In this document: piece after piece, positions 22,035-33,710 of the stretch
Layout of the letters: the number at the start of each line of letters is the position of its first letter
Numbering within the stretch: position 1 is the stretch's first letter
Assembly: GCA_954871525.1 (NCBI GenBank)
Contig: OX940868.1
Location: 13,208,556 to 13,272,555 of the forward strand
DNA: 64,000 nt
Source of the DNA: Parietaria judaica
Taxonomy: Eukaryota; Streptophyta; Magnoliopsida; Rosales; Urticaceae
Direction: 5' to 3'
Position numbers and translations under genes: made by a program
Notes under the pieces: generated by a model
Told to the model about the DNA's origin: nothing
Databases searched by the model: none
The model's input: only the letters and a program-made list of their open reading frames with translations

Positions 22035-22690
22035 GGGGGTGAAAATTTTGACCCTATACATCCAATCGCGTCTCGTATATAGCAAAAGAATCGGGTTTTA
22101 TTTTAAATATCGGGAACCGGGACCGGGACATATTTAGAAGTCCAAATTAGTATTGTTTTTTGAACTATTTATTTCTATTTTTTTTTTTTCATTCAATATC
22201 ATTAGCTGTTAGGAATTTGATAGTTTGGAAATTATGATAATTTTATATGCATGCACAATATACACACATACTTATTTTGATTTGTTGGGATCTAAAATTT
22301 GTCCCCATCGAAAGTCAACAAAGACCTTTGATTGAAGGTGACACATGGCTCTAAGATAAGGGGGGTGAAAGTGGGCCGGTTACGTCCCAAGTCCCGATCC
22401 CGTCCCGTGTTACAACAAAAATGGTTTTCTTTTTCTTATAAAAATATCGAGAATTGGGAGCATGACAGATTTGAAAACCAAAAAAAAATCCGGTTTCCGA
22501 ATTATTTGTTTTAATTCGTTATTATTAGCTATTAGGAATTTAATATTTTTTTTTTTGAGAAATTGTGATAGTTTTATATGCACGCACAATGTACACACAT
22601 TTATTTTGATGTTTGTTTCGGTCTAAATTCGCCTTAGTCAAAAGTTAACAAAGACCTTTGATTGAATGCGACACGTGGCTCTAAGATAAG
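22035..22690. repeat. Tandem duplication of about 326 bp with CCGG-rich hAT-like start
   Basis: Copy 1 is 22035-22360 and copy 2 is 22361-22690. Both begin GGGGGTGAAA, continue with a GGGA/CCGG patch, then ATTAGCT-TTAGGAATTT, ATATGCANGCACAAT and GTACACACAT-like blocks, and end ACACNTGGCTCTAAGATAAG. They are moderately diverged. Confidence 0.85.
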
Positions 22691-25107
22691 ATCCCAAGTA
22701 GATGCCTTGCCACGTAAGATGAAAGTACGAAGCAGAGAAGAACCTCAAATGACGAGCCAGAGCGTAAGACGCCGAGATGAAGCCAACGGAAGAAATATAC
22801 CTCGTACAGGATGCCAACGTCGAGTAGGATATTCCTAAGCCTAGAATCCAGCCCGATCCAACGCAACTCGTACAAGCAGGGCACAACAGCACGAAAAGGC
22901 ATATATCCCCCTCTCATGGAGTTATCCTCCTATGCCTCAAATAGATCGCTATCTCCGACGCCACGTGAGCCTAAGCACAACGACTTGGGATCGTGAGGGG
23001 ACTAGCATATATCCCCTTCTCATGGAGTTATCCTCCTATGTTGGACATGTGTGTCCTTAAACAAGGTATTTATCCATTTGTAAAAGATTATGACAAGTCG
23101 TTGAATAAAGATGGTACTTATTATGTTAATCTTATTATAGTTTCTGTAGAGTAAAATAGAACGCTTGATTCCTTAGTTCATAAAGGATGCAATTATGTTA
23201 TTATTATCACAACAGAGTCATGTGAGGAAGAATTAATAAGCATAATAAATGAACTTAAAATGTCCGTGACCTGGTTAACTGGGTGGAAGCCCATTAATCG
23301 GTAAGGTCATTAATGTGACTAAGTGACAATCCTATTATGGATTATGTGTGTGTCACACTCACTAGAAGTGCATTAAGTATGAAGCGTCTTCATACTTGAC
23401 CGCCTGACTTAAACTCGAGAAGTTGTCATATAAGACCGTCACTGATAACTTGTAGTTGAGTCGCAAAATGATGATCAAATGGATATAGTTCTAAGTCCTG
23501 AGTGATCATGAGTCCGAGCTACTGGCTTGATTGTTCTTTGATTTAACCGTTAAAGAACACAAGATATTACCGCTGTTCTCAACACAATTATTTTGGGAAC
23601 ATGATAGTCAGTAGTAAGGATAGCTTGATCATAGACATGGGCATCACACAGCTCTCTTCAGAGTCATGATGATTCCCTTGATTGTCAGTGGTGAGAAATG
23701 AGAGGTACCCGTGCGCAACTTATGAATCGAAACCATAAGTGGGTTGCTCATAATATTACTGGCTGAGTCAAGGATGAAAATGCATTGAGGGGCATTACGG
23801 TAAAAACCGCCTGCTCATGTGTGGGTCATCAAGTGAAAGAATGATAATCAGTATGTGATTGAATCTAATTGACACCCTGCTGTTATAAGGGAATAATATA
23901 TACCGTATCACTAAACAGTGCAGCCTCGGGTCTATATTGGAATCACTTCGAGGTTTGACGAACACCTAGCAGTTTGTTGGAGCTTAAGTGATGCGGGTCC
24001 ATGGTCCCCAGGATAGCTCCGTAACGGATGACACGTAGGTGATTAAAATACATTCTGGATAATGTTTAATCATTTGGCTCGACTTATAAAACTGACAAGT
24101 CTGTGTCATACGTCAGATAGTTTTATCGTCAGCGTGGCAAAAGTATCATATTTTGGTACACGGGATTAACTGATAAAAAGAAAGTTAGAATTTAGATTTT
24201 CTAACAGCACCATGTTGTTTTAAATTAAATTCTAAGCAACTTTACTTTTTGAACCAAGTCATTCGGACTTACAGTTTGTGATTTATGAATTTTCTAAGTT
24301 TATGACTCGGTTCGATAAGCTATGAAATTAAATCACATGTCACGAATTTAATTGATGGTGTTGCACCATGACATTTAATGTGTGATATTGAGATCAGGTT
24401 TTATTAATATAATTTAATTATTTGGATTTAATTATTAATATCTTATTAATAATTAATTAATAATTAAAAGATTTATATTAATAAATAAATAATATGTTTA
24501 TACATATTGTTATATGTGTAAATTTGAATTAGGGTTTGGAGATAACAAACCCTAGCTAAATTCGAATCTATGAATTGAAGATTTTTATTTTTGCGGCATA
24601 AGTACCTGTAGTTTGGTACTTTGGCAAAAACCCTAAAATCAATTTAATCCATTGGATCTGTTGTGATTTAGTATCAACCGTTGGATTGAGATAATTGATT
24701 TGGACCCTAATGTAATTCGAAATTGAAACTTGGTGACCAAGTTTAGGCATTTCGAATTTGGTTAATTAATTATGTCCGTTGGATCGGTTTTGAGATTTAA
24801 TCTTTAACCGTCGGATTAGAAATTAATTAATATTGTATATATGATATATAATTCGAATAAATTTATGGATAAGAGTTCGAATTAGGGTTTTGTAAAACCC
24901 TAGGGTATTTGACTTTATCCCTAATTGGGGGGGGGGGGGGGGGGTGTTCAACTTTCAACCACCCCACCCTTGAGTGTGCTCCCGCCACTGTTTGGGGTCA
25001 GATATTTTGCAATTTGATTTGGGAAATAAATATAAGAGTTTAGTCTTGCAAACTAGTTGGGGAGTTTGATGTTTGAAACACTGGTTAATCTTTAGTTGAT
25101 ATGTGGC
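22691..25107. other. Gene-free repetitive region with a possible solo LTR
   Basis: A 36-bp direct repeat (GCATATATCCCC...CCTCCTATG) occurs at about 22902 and 23008. From 23039 (TGTTGGACATG) to 24207 (TTTCTAACA) lies 1169 bp of moderate GC content with TG...CA ends, suggesting an LTR, but no target duplication or primer site was found. 24208-24926 is AT-rich with several CCGTTGGAT-type motifs. A run of 18 G lies at 24927-24944. No reading frame of note. Confidence 0.45.
24927..24944 (+). repeat. G18 homopolymer
   Basis: Eighteen consecutive G on the plus strand. Such a run can form G-quadruplex structure and is prone to length errors in sequencing. Confidence 0.95.
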
Positions 25108-25226
25108 TAGAGGTGTCAATTGGGCCGGGCCAGCCAAGACCTACCCGCCCCAACTCGTAAAAAAAAAATTGGTTCACCCTACCCTGCCCCATTGTTTTGT
25201 GGGCCCACCCGGCTCACTTGACACTA
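25108..25226. mobile_element. Short hAT-type MITE
   Basis: It begins TAGAGGTGTCAATTGGGCCGGG and its other end is the inverse of TAGTGTCAAGTGAGCCGGG. The 119-bp element has a GC-rich centre made of the two arms. The target duplication is unclear. Confidence 0.5.
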
Positions 25227-25622
25227 TTATCTATGGTTGAACTAAAATAAAAAAATAAATTCAATAATTAAATGAAACATAATTTCTGTTACAAGAAGAA
25301 AGTATTTATTTATTTGAACATAATATATATCAATGTTATGCCTAATATATATTTACATTAATACAAAAATACATTCAAACGTAATTACTCCAATTACATG
25401 TTTAAATAATGTAAAATAAAGTAGTAAAAATTAATTACATGAGTTTATACTTTATATTATTGTAATTAAGTTTGTATTTAATAATATGAATAGTTTAAGT
25501 ACTTACGTTAATATTATATTAATATATATAGTTTAATTATACGAGTTTAATATTATAATAATATTTTATTATAAATAGTATAATATAAATAATATAATAT
25601 AATATAGAATGATAATATATAA

Positions 25623-26159
25623 TAGGGCTGTAATTAAAACCCGGAATCCGGTTTTAAATCCGCATCCGCACCCGCATCCGATTTTAAAATCCGAATCCGA
25701 ATCCGAATCCGAAATCCGGATACGGATATCCGGATCCGGATTTAAAATCGGATTCGGATTCGGGTTTTGGTATTTAAAAATCCGGATATCCGGATCCGGT
25801 TTAAAACCCGGTTTATTTTAATATTTTAATTATTTTATTTTATTTTTTTATGTTCCTAATTAGATTTGTTCGGTTTTTTGGACAACGGGAAATATATGTA
25901 GACTTGTACGGGTTTTTTAGTGGTTAAAATTAACTTTTTATCTTTTTTTTTAATAAATAAAAACCGGATCCGGATATTCGGATAATATCCGGATCCGGTT
26001 TCAAAACCGGATTCGGATACCGGATCCGGGTTTTGAAAACCGGATATCCGGAAATCCGGATATCCGGAAATCCGGATATCTATTTTCAGATATCCGGATT
26101 TTCGGATCCGGATTCGGATAGTTCCGAAAAACCGGATATCCGCTCCGGTTACACCCCTA
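25623..26159. mobile_element. Non-autonomous hAT element with dense CCGGAT subterminal repeats
   Basis: Ends TAGGGCTGTAA and (inverse of the right end) TAGGGGTGTAA. ATATATAA flanks it at 25615-25622 and 26160-26167, a perfect 8-bp target duplication. Both subterminal zones (25640-25815 and 25960-26150) are packed with CCGGAT, GGATATCC and ATCCGA motifs around an AT-rich core without coding capacity. These repeats probably bind a hAT transposase supplied in trans. Confidence 0.88.
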
Positions 26160-26779
26160 ATATATAATATTTGTTATGTTTTGTATGATTGTGTTTGAAG
26201 ACTAAAAAACAGAAAACAATTACTTCAAGTTGTTTTCGGTTTTCCTTAATTAATATTTTAATGGACTATAAAACTGATTTACAATAATAAAGATAATTGG
26301 TAACCGAACATGATCAGTGGAACCAGTATGACAATGTTTAAAATCTGACAACTAAACATGATCCAGAAAACTAATTTTACATTGTTTGAAACCGCATCGA
26401 GTGAAAACTAAGAGTTACAGAAGCTTACCTTAAGTGGTAATTGACTACTTGATGTTTTTGTTTCATTGAGAAGAAGTACAATGTCAAGCTTAAAAATCTG
26501 ATTTCGACAATAATATTTTATTAATTTCCCAATCATTTATAAATACGAATTTGACTGATAAAAGAAAAATACTAAGAAAATGTTTAATTGTATATTTTTC
26601 TAGTTTTTTAAATAATAACTAACAAAAAACATATTTTTTTAACTACATAATAATTTTTTTTAGACAATATTATACAAATAAAGCCTAAGATATATCATTT
26701 TGGAGATATTTTGGGTCTATAAAGTTGATGCCATGCATGCATTAGTCCATGAACACTTCAAAAAAAAGTATATATATAA

Positions 26780-27246
26780 TTTAGGTTAATGACGGCAAAA
26801 ATATCTAAATTTTAGTCAAAGAATCACTCGTGTACCTTAAGTTTAAAAGTGGTGATAAAAGTACTCAAAAAGTCGCATTTGGGGCGTTGACCACTCCATT
26901 CAGGTAACGCAGTTAACTTACTCGTTAACTCTGGTCACGTGGGCAAACGTGAGTTACTGCCATGACAATTTTTTTCCACGCGAACAAGCCTAATTGGGAG
27001 TTTAATTTATTGTTTTGTCGTAAACGAGGCTGATATGGGCTCGTCCACGTGGCAAAAAAATGCTATGTCACAAACCCGCATTTGTTCATGTGGCCAAAGT
27101 TGACGGACAAGTTAACTGCACAACGAGAATAGAGTGATCATTACCCTAAATGTGATTTTAGATACTTTTGTCACCACTTTTAGACTTTGAGTATACGAGA
27201 AGTCTTTGATTAAATTTTAAGTATTTTTGCCGTCATTAACCTAAAA
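26780..27246. mobile_element. Fold-back MITE with about 100-bp inverted repeats
   Basis: The left arm starts TTTAGGTTAATGACGGC and the right arm ends with its inverse. Both arms read on through AAAAATA, CAAAGA, TCGT-TAC and AAAAGTGGTGA. The centre has GTTAACT and CACGTGG patches. It is bordered by TA-rich DNA so the target duplication is uncertain. A truncated relative lies at 36172-36368. Confidence 0.8.
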
Positions 27247-28049
27247 TTTATATGGGAAACATACACTTTATATGTAAATATAATCATAAACATACATAGA
27301 AAAATAACCCCTTTTGGTCAAAACTCAAAAGAATGAAGGAGAAGAATTTTAGACTTTGTGGTTTGGTAATATATATTTTTAACCTTCGCTGTCTCCTTCC
27401 ACGTCATCATGAGTAGGACAAAACACTTTTTGTCTAAAGAAATGTGATGAGGTCATCTCTGTGGATCCCACCCTTCAAAAGAGATTATGTTCCTAGTTAC
27501 ACTAAACTATTTTCCCAATTCACATCTAATTATGAAACGAGTTTACAAAAATTGTCTCTGTATAAAGTTTATATCTTTTAAATAGTGCCAAATATAAATT
27601 AATTAATAACAAAAAATATGAGCCGTTGGATTATAAGATATTATGAGGTGGAATCACAATTTTTTTTTTCCATTTTAATAGTTTAGCAATTGAATAAACT
27701 CTTTGCTTCTACACTGAAAAATAAAAATCAAGAGTTGAAAGTTTGCTTTAGGCCTCGCCGCCTTGAAGAATGTGCGGTTCCTGTAACAAACGACACACAT
27801 ACGTGAACTTGTGAATGAAACAGACAAAGTTTTTAAATTTCAATAAATGTGAATTTTTTTTACCAAATTATTGATTTAATTATAAAAAATTTGTTTAAAA
27901 AAATAATGTAGGAGTAACATAGAAAAAATACTTTTAAATATATGTGAAGACAAAAATATAGTAAAATCTATGTTAAAGACAAAAATACTAACTGAGACTC
28001 CTAGCCATCTATAATATTTACCCTTATAAATATATTGATCTAAATTTTT

Positions 28050-28400
28050 AATGAAAAATAGCGAGTACTAATAGTCTTTAAAATTTTGACGTTAAATTTC
28101 TATTTTTTTAGGTGGCGAAAGTTTTTAAACTCTTCTTTTGTGTATTCCGTTGTATTTTCGTCTTAAACTGCACCATGTCTCACGTTTTTTAACCCATTGA
28201 ATACAGCATTGTTTATTATTGATAAATCATTTTTAATTTTTTTAATTAAAAATGGTATCCTTGATAGGTTTAAAAACGTGACACATGTGCGATTTGGGGC
28301 GGAAACATGACGGACGACACAAAATAAGAGTTTGACAACTTTGGCAAAAAAAAAAGTTGAGAACTTAATATTTAACTTTAGATACTTATGCTACCATTTT
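28050..28400. mobile_element. Fold-back MITE
   Basis: Arms pair imperfectly over more than 60 bp: the left arm has GGCGAAAGTTTTTAAACTC, TTTTGTGTA and TGTCTCACGTTTTTTAA. The inverse of the right arm has GCCAAAGTTGTCAAACTC, TTTTGTGTCG and GTGTCACGTTTTTAAA. Ends are only approximate. Confidence 0.6.
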
Positions 28401-28412
28401 TCCTTTCTTTAA

Positions 28413-28448
<36 letters not shown>

Positions 28449-30166
28449 TAATAGCATATCTTTTAAGGACAAAGAAACAAAAAGATAACGGCTTTGAGTT
28501 AGGTCGTTGATTATAAAATTACGAGTTGATAATAAGTAATAACTATATATCTAGCAAGAGACAGAGAAAGGTAATTAACTATTGACATTTGACCGAGACC
28601 CAATGTTTTTCACACCATGAGTAGTGAAGAAAATATATTAAAAAAAATTATATTTTGCTCACATGCATGCAGTATATTAATTTTTATGTCGAATGTGTGT
28701 AAATCTTTATTTAAACTAAAGAGATAGGTAAGGATCTTGCATGATCGATAGTAGATAATAATTATCTCGTGCGAGACAAATGTGCCTAAATATTTTTTAA
28801 TTAAAATATTATATGATATGACATAAATGTAATTTATTCCCTACATAAAGAAATACGTAAACAATTCAGGAAATATATTTCCTTAATTAAGTTATACATC
28901 ATTAAAAAATCTACATAATCCTAGTCTCTCTTTCCCGGCATGATACTTGTCGGACGATCGAAGGTGTTCTATAAATGTAATGAATGTCGAAAAAGAAAAA
29001 ACTTAAATCAGTGGATTAAACTTCGAGTTCCAAAAACGATAGATTAAGATTACGGATTGAGAGGAGAAGAAGAAGAAAAAAAGAAAAAAAGAAAAAAACT
29101 AAAGAGCAAGAACAATCGTTGTACAAATTAGTAAGAAACAGAAAATACGAACATGTAATATAATTGGTGAAACTCAAATGTTTTTTTTTTTTGAAATAAA
29201 TTTGTTTTTCATGGGGAATTGAAGAGAGGAGACCAGCTTATCCCCTTGTCTACCTCTTTCGGCGTGTTATGGAGGCGTTGCCGATGCAGCCATCGACCAT
29301 TTGTGCAAATGTCAAACAAAGTTATAAACAAGACAAACCCTATTGTGTTGTGTGCCCATTTAATATACTTCGAACACTTCCTTGTTTAATCATTTTGGTC
29401 AATTATCTTTGTAAGTGATTAATTTGTGTTGTGTGATACGTCACATACGTGTCACTCTCAAGATTTTCAAACTTTTTTTTTTTTTCGTCACAAGACTTTT
29501 GTAATTTTAGAGATACGTTAAATAGTGAACATGGTCGTCACAAAAGAAGAGTTTATGTGCTCAATGTTTTAATTTTTAATTAATTTAACAAATTTTAGAT
29601 GTAAGTTTTTTCATAGTTTTTTCATAAGTTTTTTAATTTAAAATATTGAATAAATATGCTGCTGCAAACCTTAAGAAGAATAGATAACACTGTTTCTATA
29701 TAACCTATAATTTTATATATAATTACTCCTAAATTATTTTTACATCAATTTACTCCAAAAATTATCATTCTCTATAAAAAAAAAATTATCAATATTTTTC
29801 TTTAAGCTTTTTATTTATAATCAATATCAATTCATTCAACTTAAACTTTTAAGTTCAGTATGTATCAAATGTTCCATCTACATTAAATATTCAACGTTTT
29901 TTTTAGATTTAAAATCAAATCATCATTTTCAATAGTATGACGAAACTAACGGAATGTCGAGAGAGAGGATATTGTAATAGAGATTCAGTTTGTTAAAAAT
30001 TTACAGTGTAAAAATTAAACTAAATTTAAGAGAGAATGGAAAACAATGTCTTTACATTTTAATGGAAGTGTTAAGCATATAACAAGAGGGGCAACTTGAT
30101 ACAAGTTCAAAATTTCGGAAGAAAATTGATACCTAATCATAGATTTGGAGAAAAATTGATAATAAG

Positions 30167-30548
30167 GGATATTGACAACATAAGTACCTGAACTTTGACT
30201 AACTTAGACACCATGGGTCTAAAGTAAAAGAATAGCGACAGTAATACCTAAAATAAACAAAATTGAGGCGACTCATAATTTGGCCACTTTTTTTTACATA
30301 CAAACATTGGCCAAATGTCACATGGAGTCAAGTTGACCGAAATATGAATCTCCTCAACTTTGTCCAACGTACGCCATACCATGTGGAATTTAACTAATAG
30401 TCCGTAAAAAAGGATGGAAATATCTATCCCCTCAGTTTTGTCAATTTTAAGTACCTAATTGTAATTACCTTTATTGCTAATTTTTTTTTACTTTGAACAT
30501 ATATGGCCTTAGTCAGAATTTGAGTATCTATGTCACCAATCTCACATA
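30167..30548. mobile_element. Fold-back MITE with probable 8-bp target duplication
   Basis: The left arm reads ACATAAGTACCTGAACTTTG; the inverse of the right arm reads ACATAGATACTCAAATTCTG, and both continue to a GTAAAA block. The flanks are ATAATAAG (30159-30166) and GTAATAAG (30549-30556), a 7-of-8 match. Confidence 0.65.
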
Positions 30549-31439
30549 GTAATAAGCTTATGTGTTGAACTGATTATTATTTTTTAATCAGAGCAACCCG
30601 GTGGAGAGTGTTAAGTTTAGATGGTGAAAATTGATTACAAAAACTGTTCAAATTAATACATTATAATAAATAAATAATTAAAAGTTGAAATAGAAAGGGA
30701 AAATTTTGTTTTATTAATTTAACTTTTGTCACCATAAAAATAAAATTTGAACTTAATGATTTTTTTTTTCATTTTAGTTTTGTCACAATAAAATTTAAAA
30801 AATGTGTGTTTACAAGATATTTCGTGATACTTTTATCATAAATATTCGAAAATAAGATAAAGGACATAAATTGTTATTAATATTATTATTTCTTAAATAG
30901 TGACGCCATGAAAAAAGTGAAAGCCATAAATCATTAGAGATAGAGTGCTGATATAAGTGTATAAAAGGTGCTTTAATCAAACCACTTTGGCTGCTTCTCA
31001 ATGTCACGACAAAAACATCGACTACCAATAATTTTGGCAGTTTTTCCAAGTCTTGAATTGCAATGATTTTTCTCTTTGGAAAATAATAAAAGGAATAATA
31101 AAGCAAGCAACCCCTAAACGTTACTAATTTAATTTCATTTTCCAACACGAGAAAAGACAAAAAGGGTATGTGCGGTCTTCTTTGTCCTTACCTTATCTTC
31201 AATGTCCCCCTAATTTAGAATTAGCATTGTTAATCAACATAATCATCTACTCACATTTAATAATGACGTGTTGGCATTTGGCAACGCCGTATTCAAAGAT
31301 TTGTACATTTTCTTAAATAAGTAATTTTGTTGACCATTTAAGTTAATTAAAACAATAGATATTCTATTGTGAAAGCAAAAAACTTTTGTATACCCTTTGT
31401 TTGTTGGTTAAACGGGTTAAGCATACATTTCTTAGTTTG

Positions 31440-33710
31440 ACACTTTTTTAACTAGACATATTTGTGAGAGTATTTTAAATATGGTAATCCCACAGAATTT
31501 TCAAAAAACATCTAAAGTTTAAAAGAAATGCTTATAGTTTTAAAAAAAATAATTTATGTCAAATTATAATATTTTTTAGACCAAACTACCCTTGATAATT
31601 ATTATTTCGAAATAATAATTAAATTTGAATTCTCCCATTAATATTAAATTCAAAATATTAAGTACATTTATTTTCCTCATTAAATGAAAATTTTTTATTC
31701 TTAAATTATTTCTCTCTCCTAATTAATCGTCTTCCCTCCTCTCCATACTCATTCATCGCTCGTCGCTTGCCGCTCGCTCGTCGATTGCTTGCTCGTTCAC
31801 CAGTTTCTCGTTCGCTCGCTCTATCGTCGCGTGTAACGGCGCTCGTTCATCGGTCGCTCATTCGCTCGCTCTCCCGGCATTCGCTCGCTTCTCTGTTTCT
31901 ATCCGGCTCTTATTCAACCTCGGTCGCAAAGCTCTGCCTCATTCTTTGTCTGTTCAGCCACATGCTTCACGGATGAAGTCCATAGAAACCCCCCACAATA
32001 AGATCCACATTACGATTTTGAAGATTGTTGTTGAATCTTAGAACTTTTTTGTGAGTATTTAGACTTTCATAAAGCATATGGATTTCTGAAAATACCTCAC
32101 ATTGTGTGTTTTGATTTTTTTCTTGTTTCAAAAAGTGTTATTTTTGTTTTAGGGTTTTATAGTTTTGATAACGATTTCAAACTCTGTAATTGTGATTACC
32201 ATTTTGTTATTTTTACGGTTGGAATTTTGATTATAATTTCAAACTCTGTAATCGTATATAAAATTACCAAATTATATACGATGAATCTTTTGCAAACTTA
32301 TTCAAAAGGTTGTGAAAAAATAATTGTATATAATGTAATTGTAACTATGATTACCAATTCCAAACCGTGAAAATTTGGTAACTGTGATTACTAAACTGGA
32401 TTTTCTTTTATATAATGCATTATAGGTGTTATTGAATTTTGTAATTGTAACTACAAAACGTATTAGTAATTTTAATTACAATTTATGATCATAGAGTATT
32501 TACAATATTTGGTATTTTTAATTACCATCAAAGATTTAAGCTACAATGTTAAATTGTTCTAATTGATTTCCAATGATTTTAGGAAATGAAATCAACTCAT
32601 CCATCGAAGCACCAACAAGTTCTAATGTGCGAGGCAACGGGGTTGAATTGCGAAGAATATTCGAGCCCAGTCTACAAGAAAGTAGCAGAAACATCGGGCC
32701 AAGTTTTTTGCCAATTCATCAAAGATTAGAGTTTCTGTCTTCGATAATCTATTCGTAGAATCGCACGGCATGATCGAAGTGGATTTATTGAAGCTTTTTA
32801 ATACTACCAAATACGATAATATTAATTATAGAAAAAATAATATTCATTAGTTATGAGTTGCACAATCTTATAATTAAAGCAACCAAATGGTAAATACATA
32901 TACGATTCATGGTTAATAAACTGAGAAGAAATAATGGTAAATATATACGATCACTTTATGGTAAATAATCATACGATTAGTGAAAAATAATCTTCTACAA
33001 AACCAACAACATTAAACTGGAATGGCTTAATGGTAAATATATATACAATCAATAAATGGTAAATACTTATACGAATCTGGTTAATAAACTGAGAAGGAAT
33101 AGTGGTAAATATATATATACGATCAATTTATGATTATTTACGATTAGTAAAAACTAATCTTATACAAAACCAACAACATTAAACTGGGAAGGCTTAATAG
33201 TAAATATATACAATCAATAAATGGTAAATACTTATACGATTTAATAAAAACCAATCCCCAGGAATGGAATTGACAAACCAGGGTTATATACGGTACGAGT
33301 GCCATTGTTTTGCAAAAATATTGATCAGAGAAAAATAATAAAATTCGATTGAAAAAGATTTTTGGGATAACTAATTAGGATAACAAATTGAGAAATTTTT
33401 AACACGTGTTATGATTTTTGGGATAATATTCTGTAATTTAATTTCAAAATATAATTCGAACTATCCTAATAAATAGGATAACTAATTAGGGGAGTTTAAC
33501 ACGTACTAGGGGATAACTAATATAGTTTTTTTGGTAATTAATTTTAAACGTAACTAAAATGGCAAATGTTAATTAATTAATTAATTAATCAATTTAAAGG
33601 GTATATTGGTCCATATTTTAATTAGTTGGTGGTTTTGATTACCATAAATAAAAATGGGCATTTTTTTGAAACCTTGAGTCATAAATTGACATTTCGTTAA
33701 TTAACCCTTT
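31440..33710. mobile_element. Possible large non-autonomous DNA element
   Basis: The left part has ACCAAACTACCCTT (about 31580) and the inverse of the right part has GACCAATATACCCTT, suggesting related ends. Inside the left end is a GC-rich CGCTCG-rich patch (31755-31930) that resembles a 5' untranslated exon, followed by AT-rich DNA. Two and a bit copies of a 165-168-bp tandem repeat lie at 32888-33240. No transposase is seen. The borders and the class (MULE-like) are guesses. Confidence 0.3.
32888..33240. repeat. Tandem repeat, about 168-bp period
   Basis: Copies begin at 32888 and 33056 with ATGGTAAATAC, share GGTTAATAAACTGAGAAG and CAAAACCAACAACATTAAAC, and a third start is seen at 33221. 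Confidence 0.8.

Larger units (their letters stand above)
27247..31440. other. AT-rich gene desert with MITEs
   Basis: No gene found. It contains a (TAA)n microsatellite at 28417-28448, a fold-back element at about 28050-28400 and another at 30167-30548 (separate entries), and several poly-A or poly-T runs. A 116-aa frame at 30810-31160 has no recognisable family and AT-driven codon use. Confidence 0.6.

Noticed and set aside
31767..31976. 69-aa Arg/Ser/Leu-rich frame
   Set aside because: It comes from CGCTCG-type repeats in an element-like region and has no domain.
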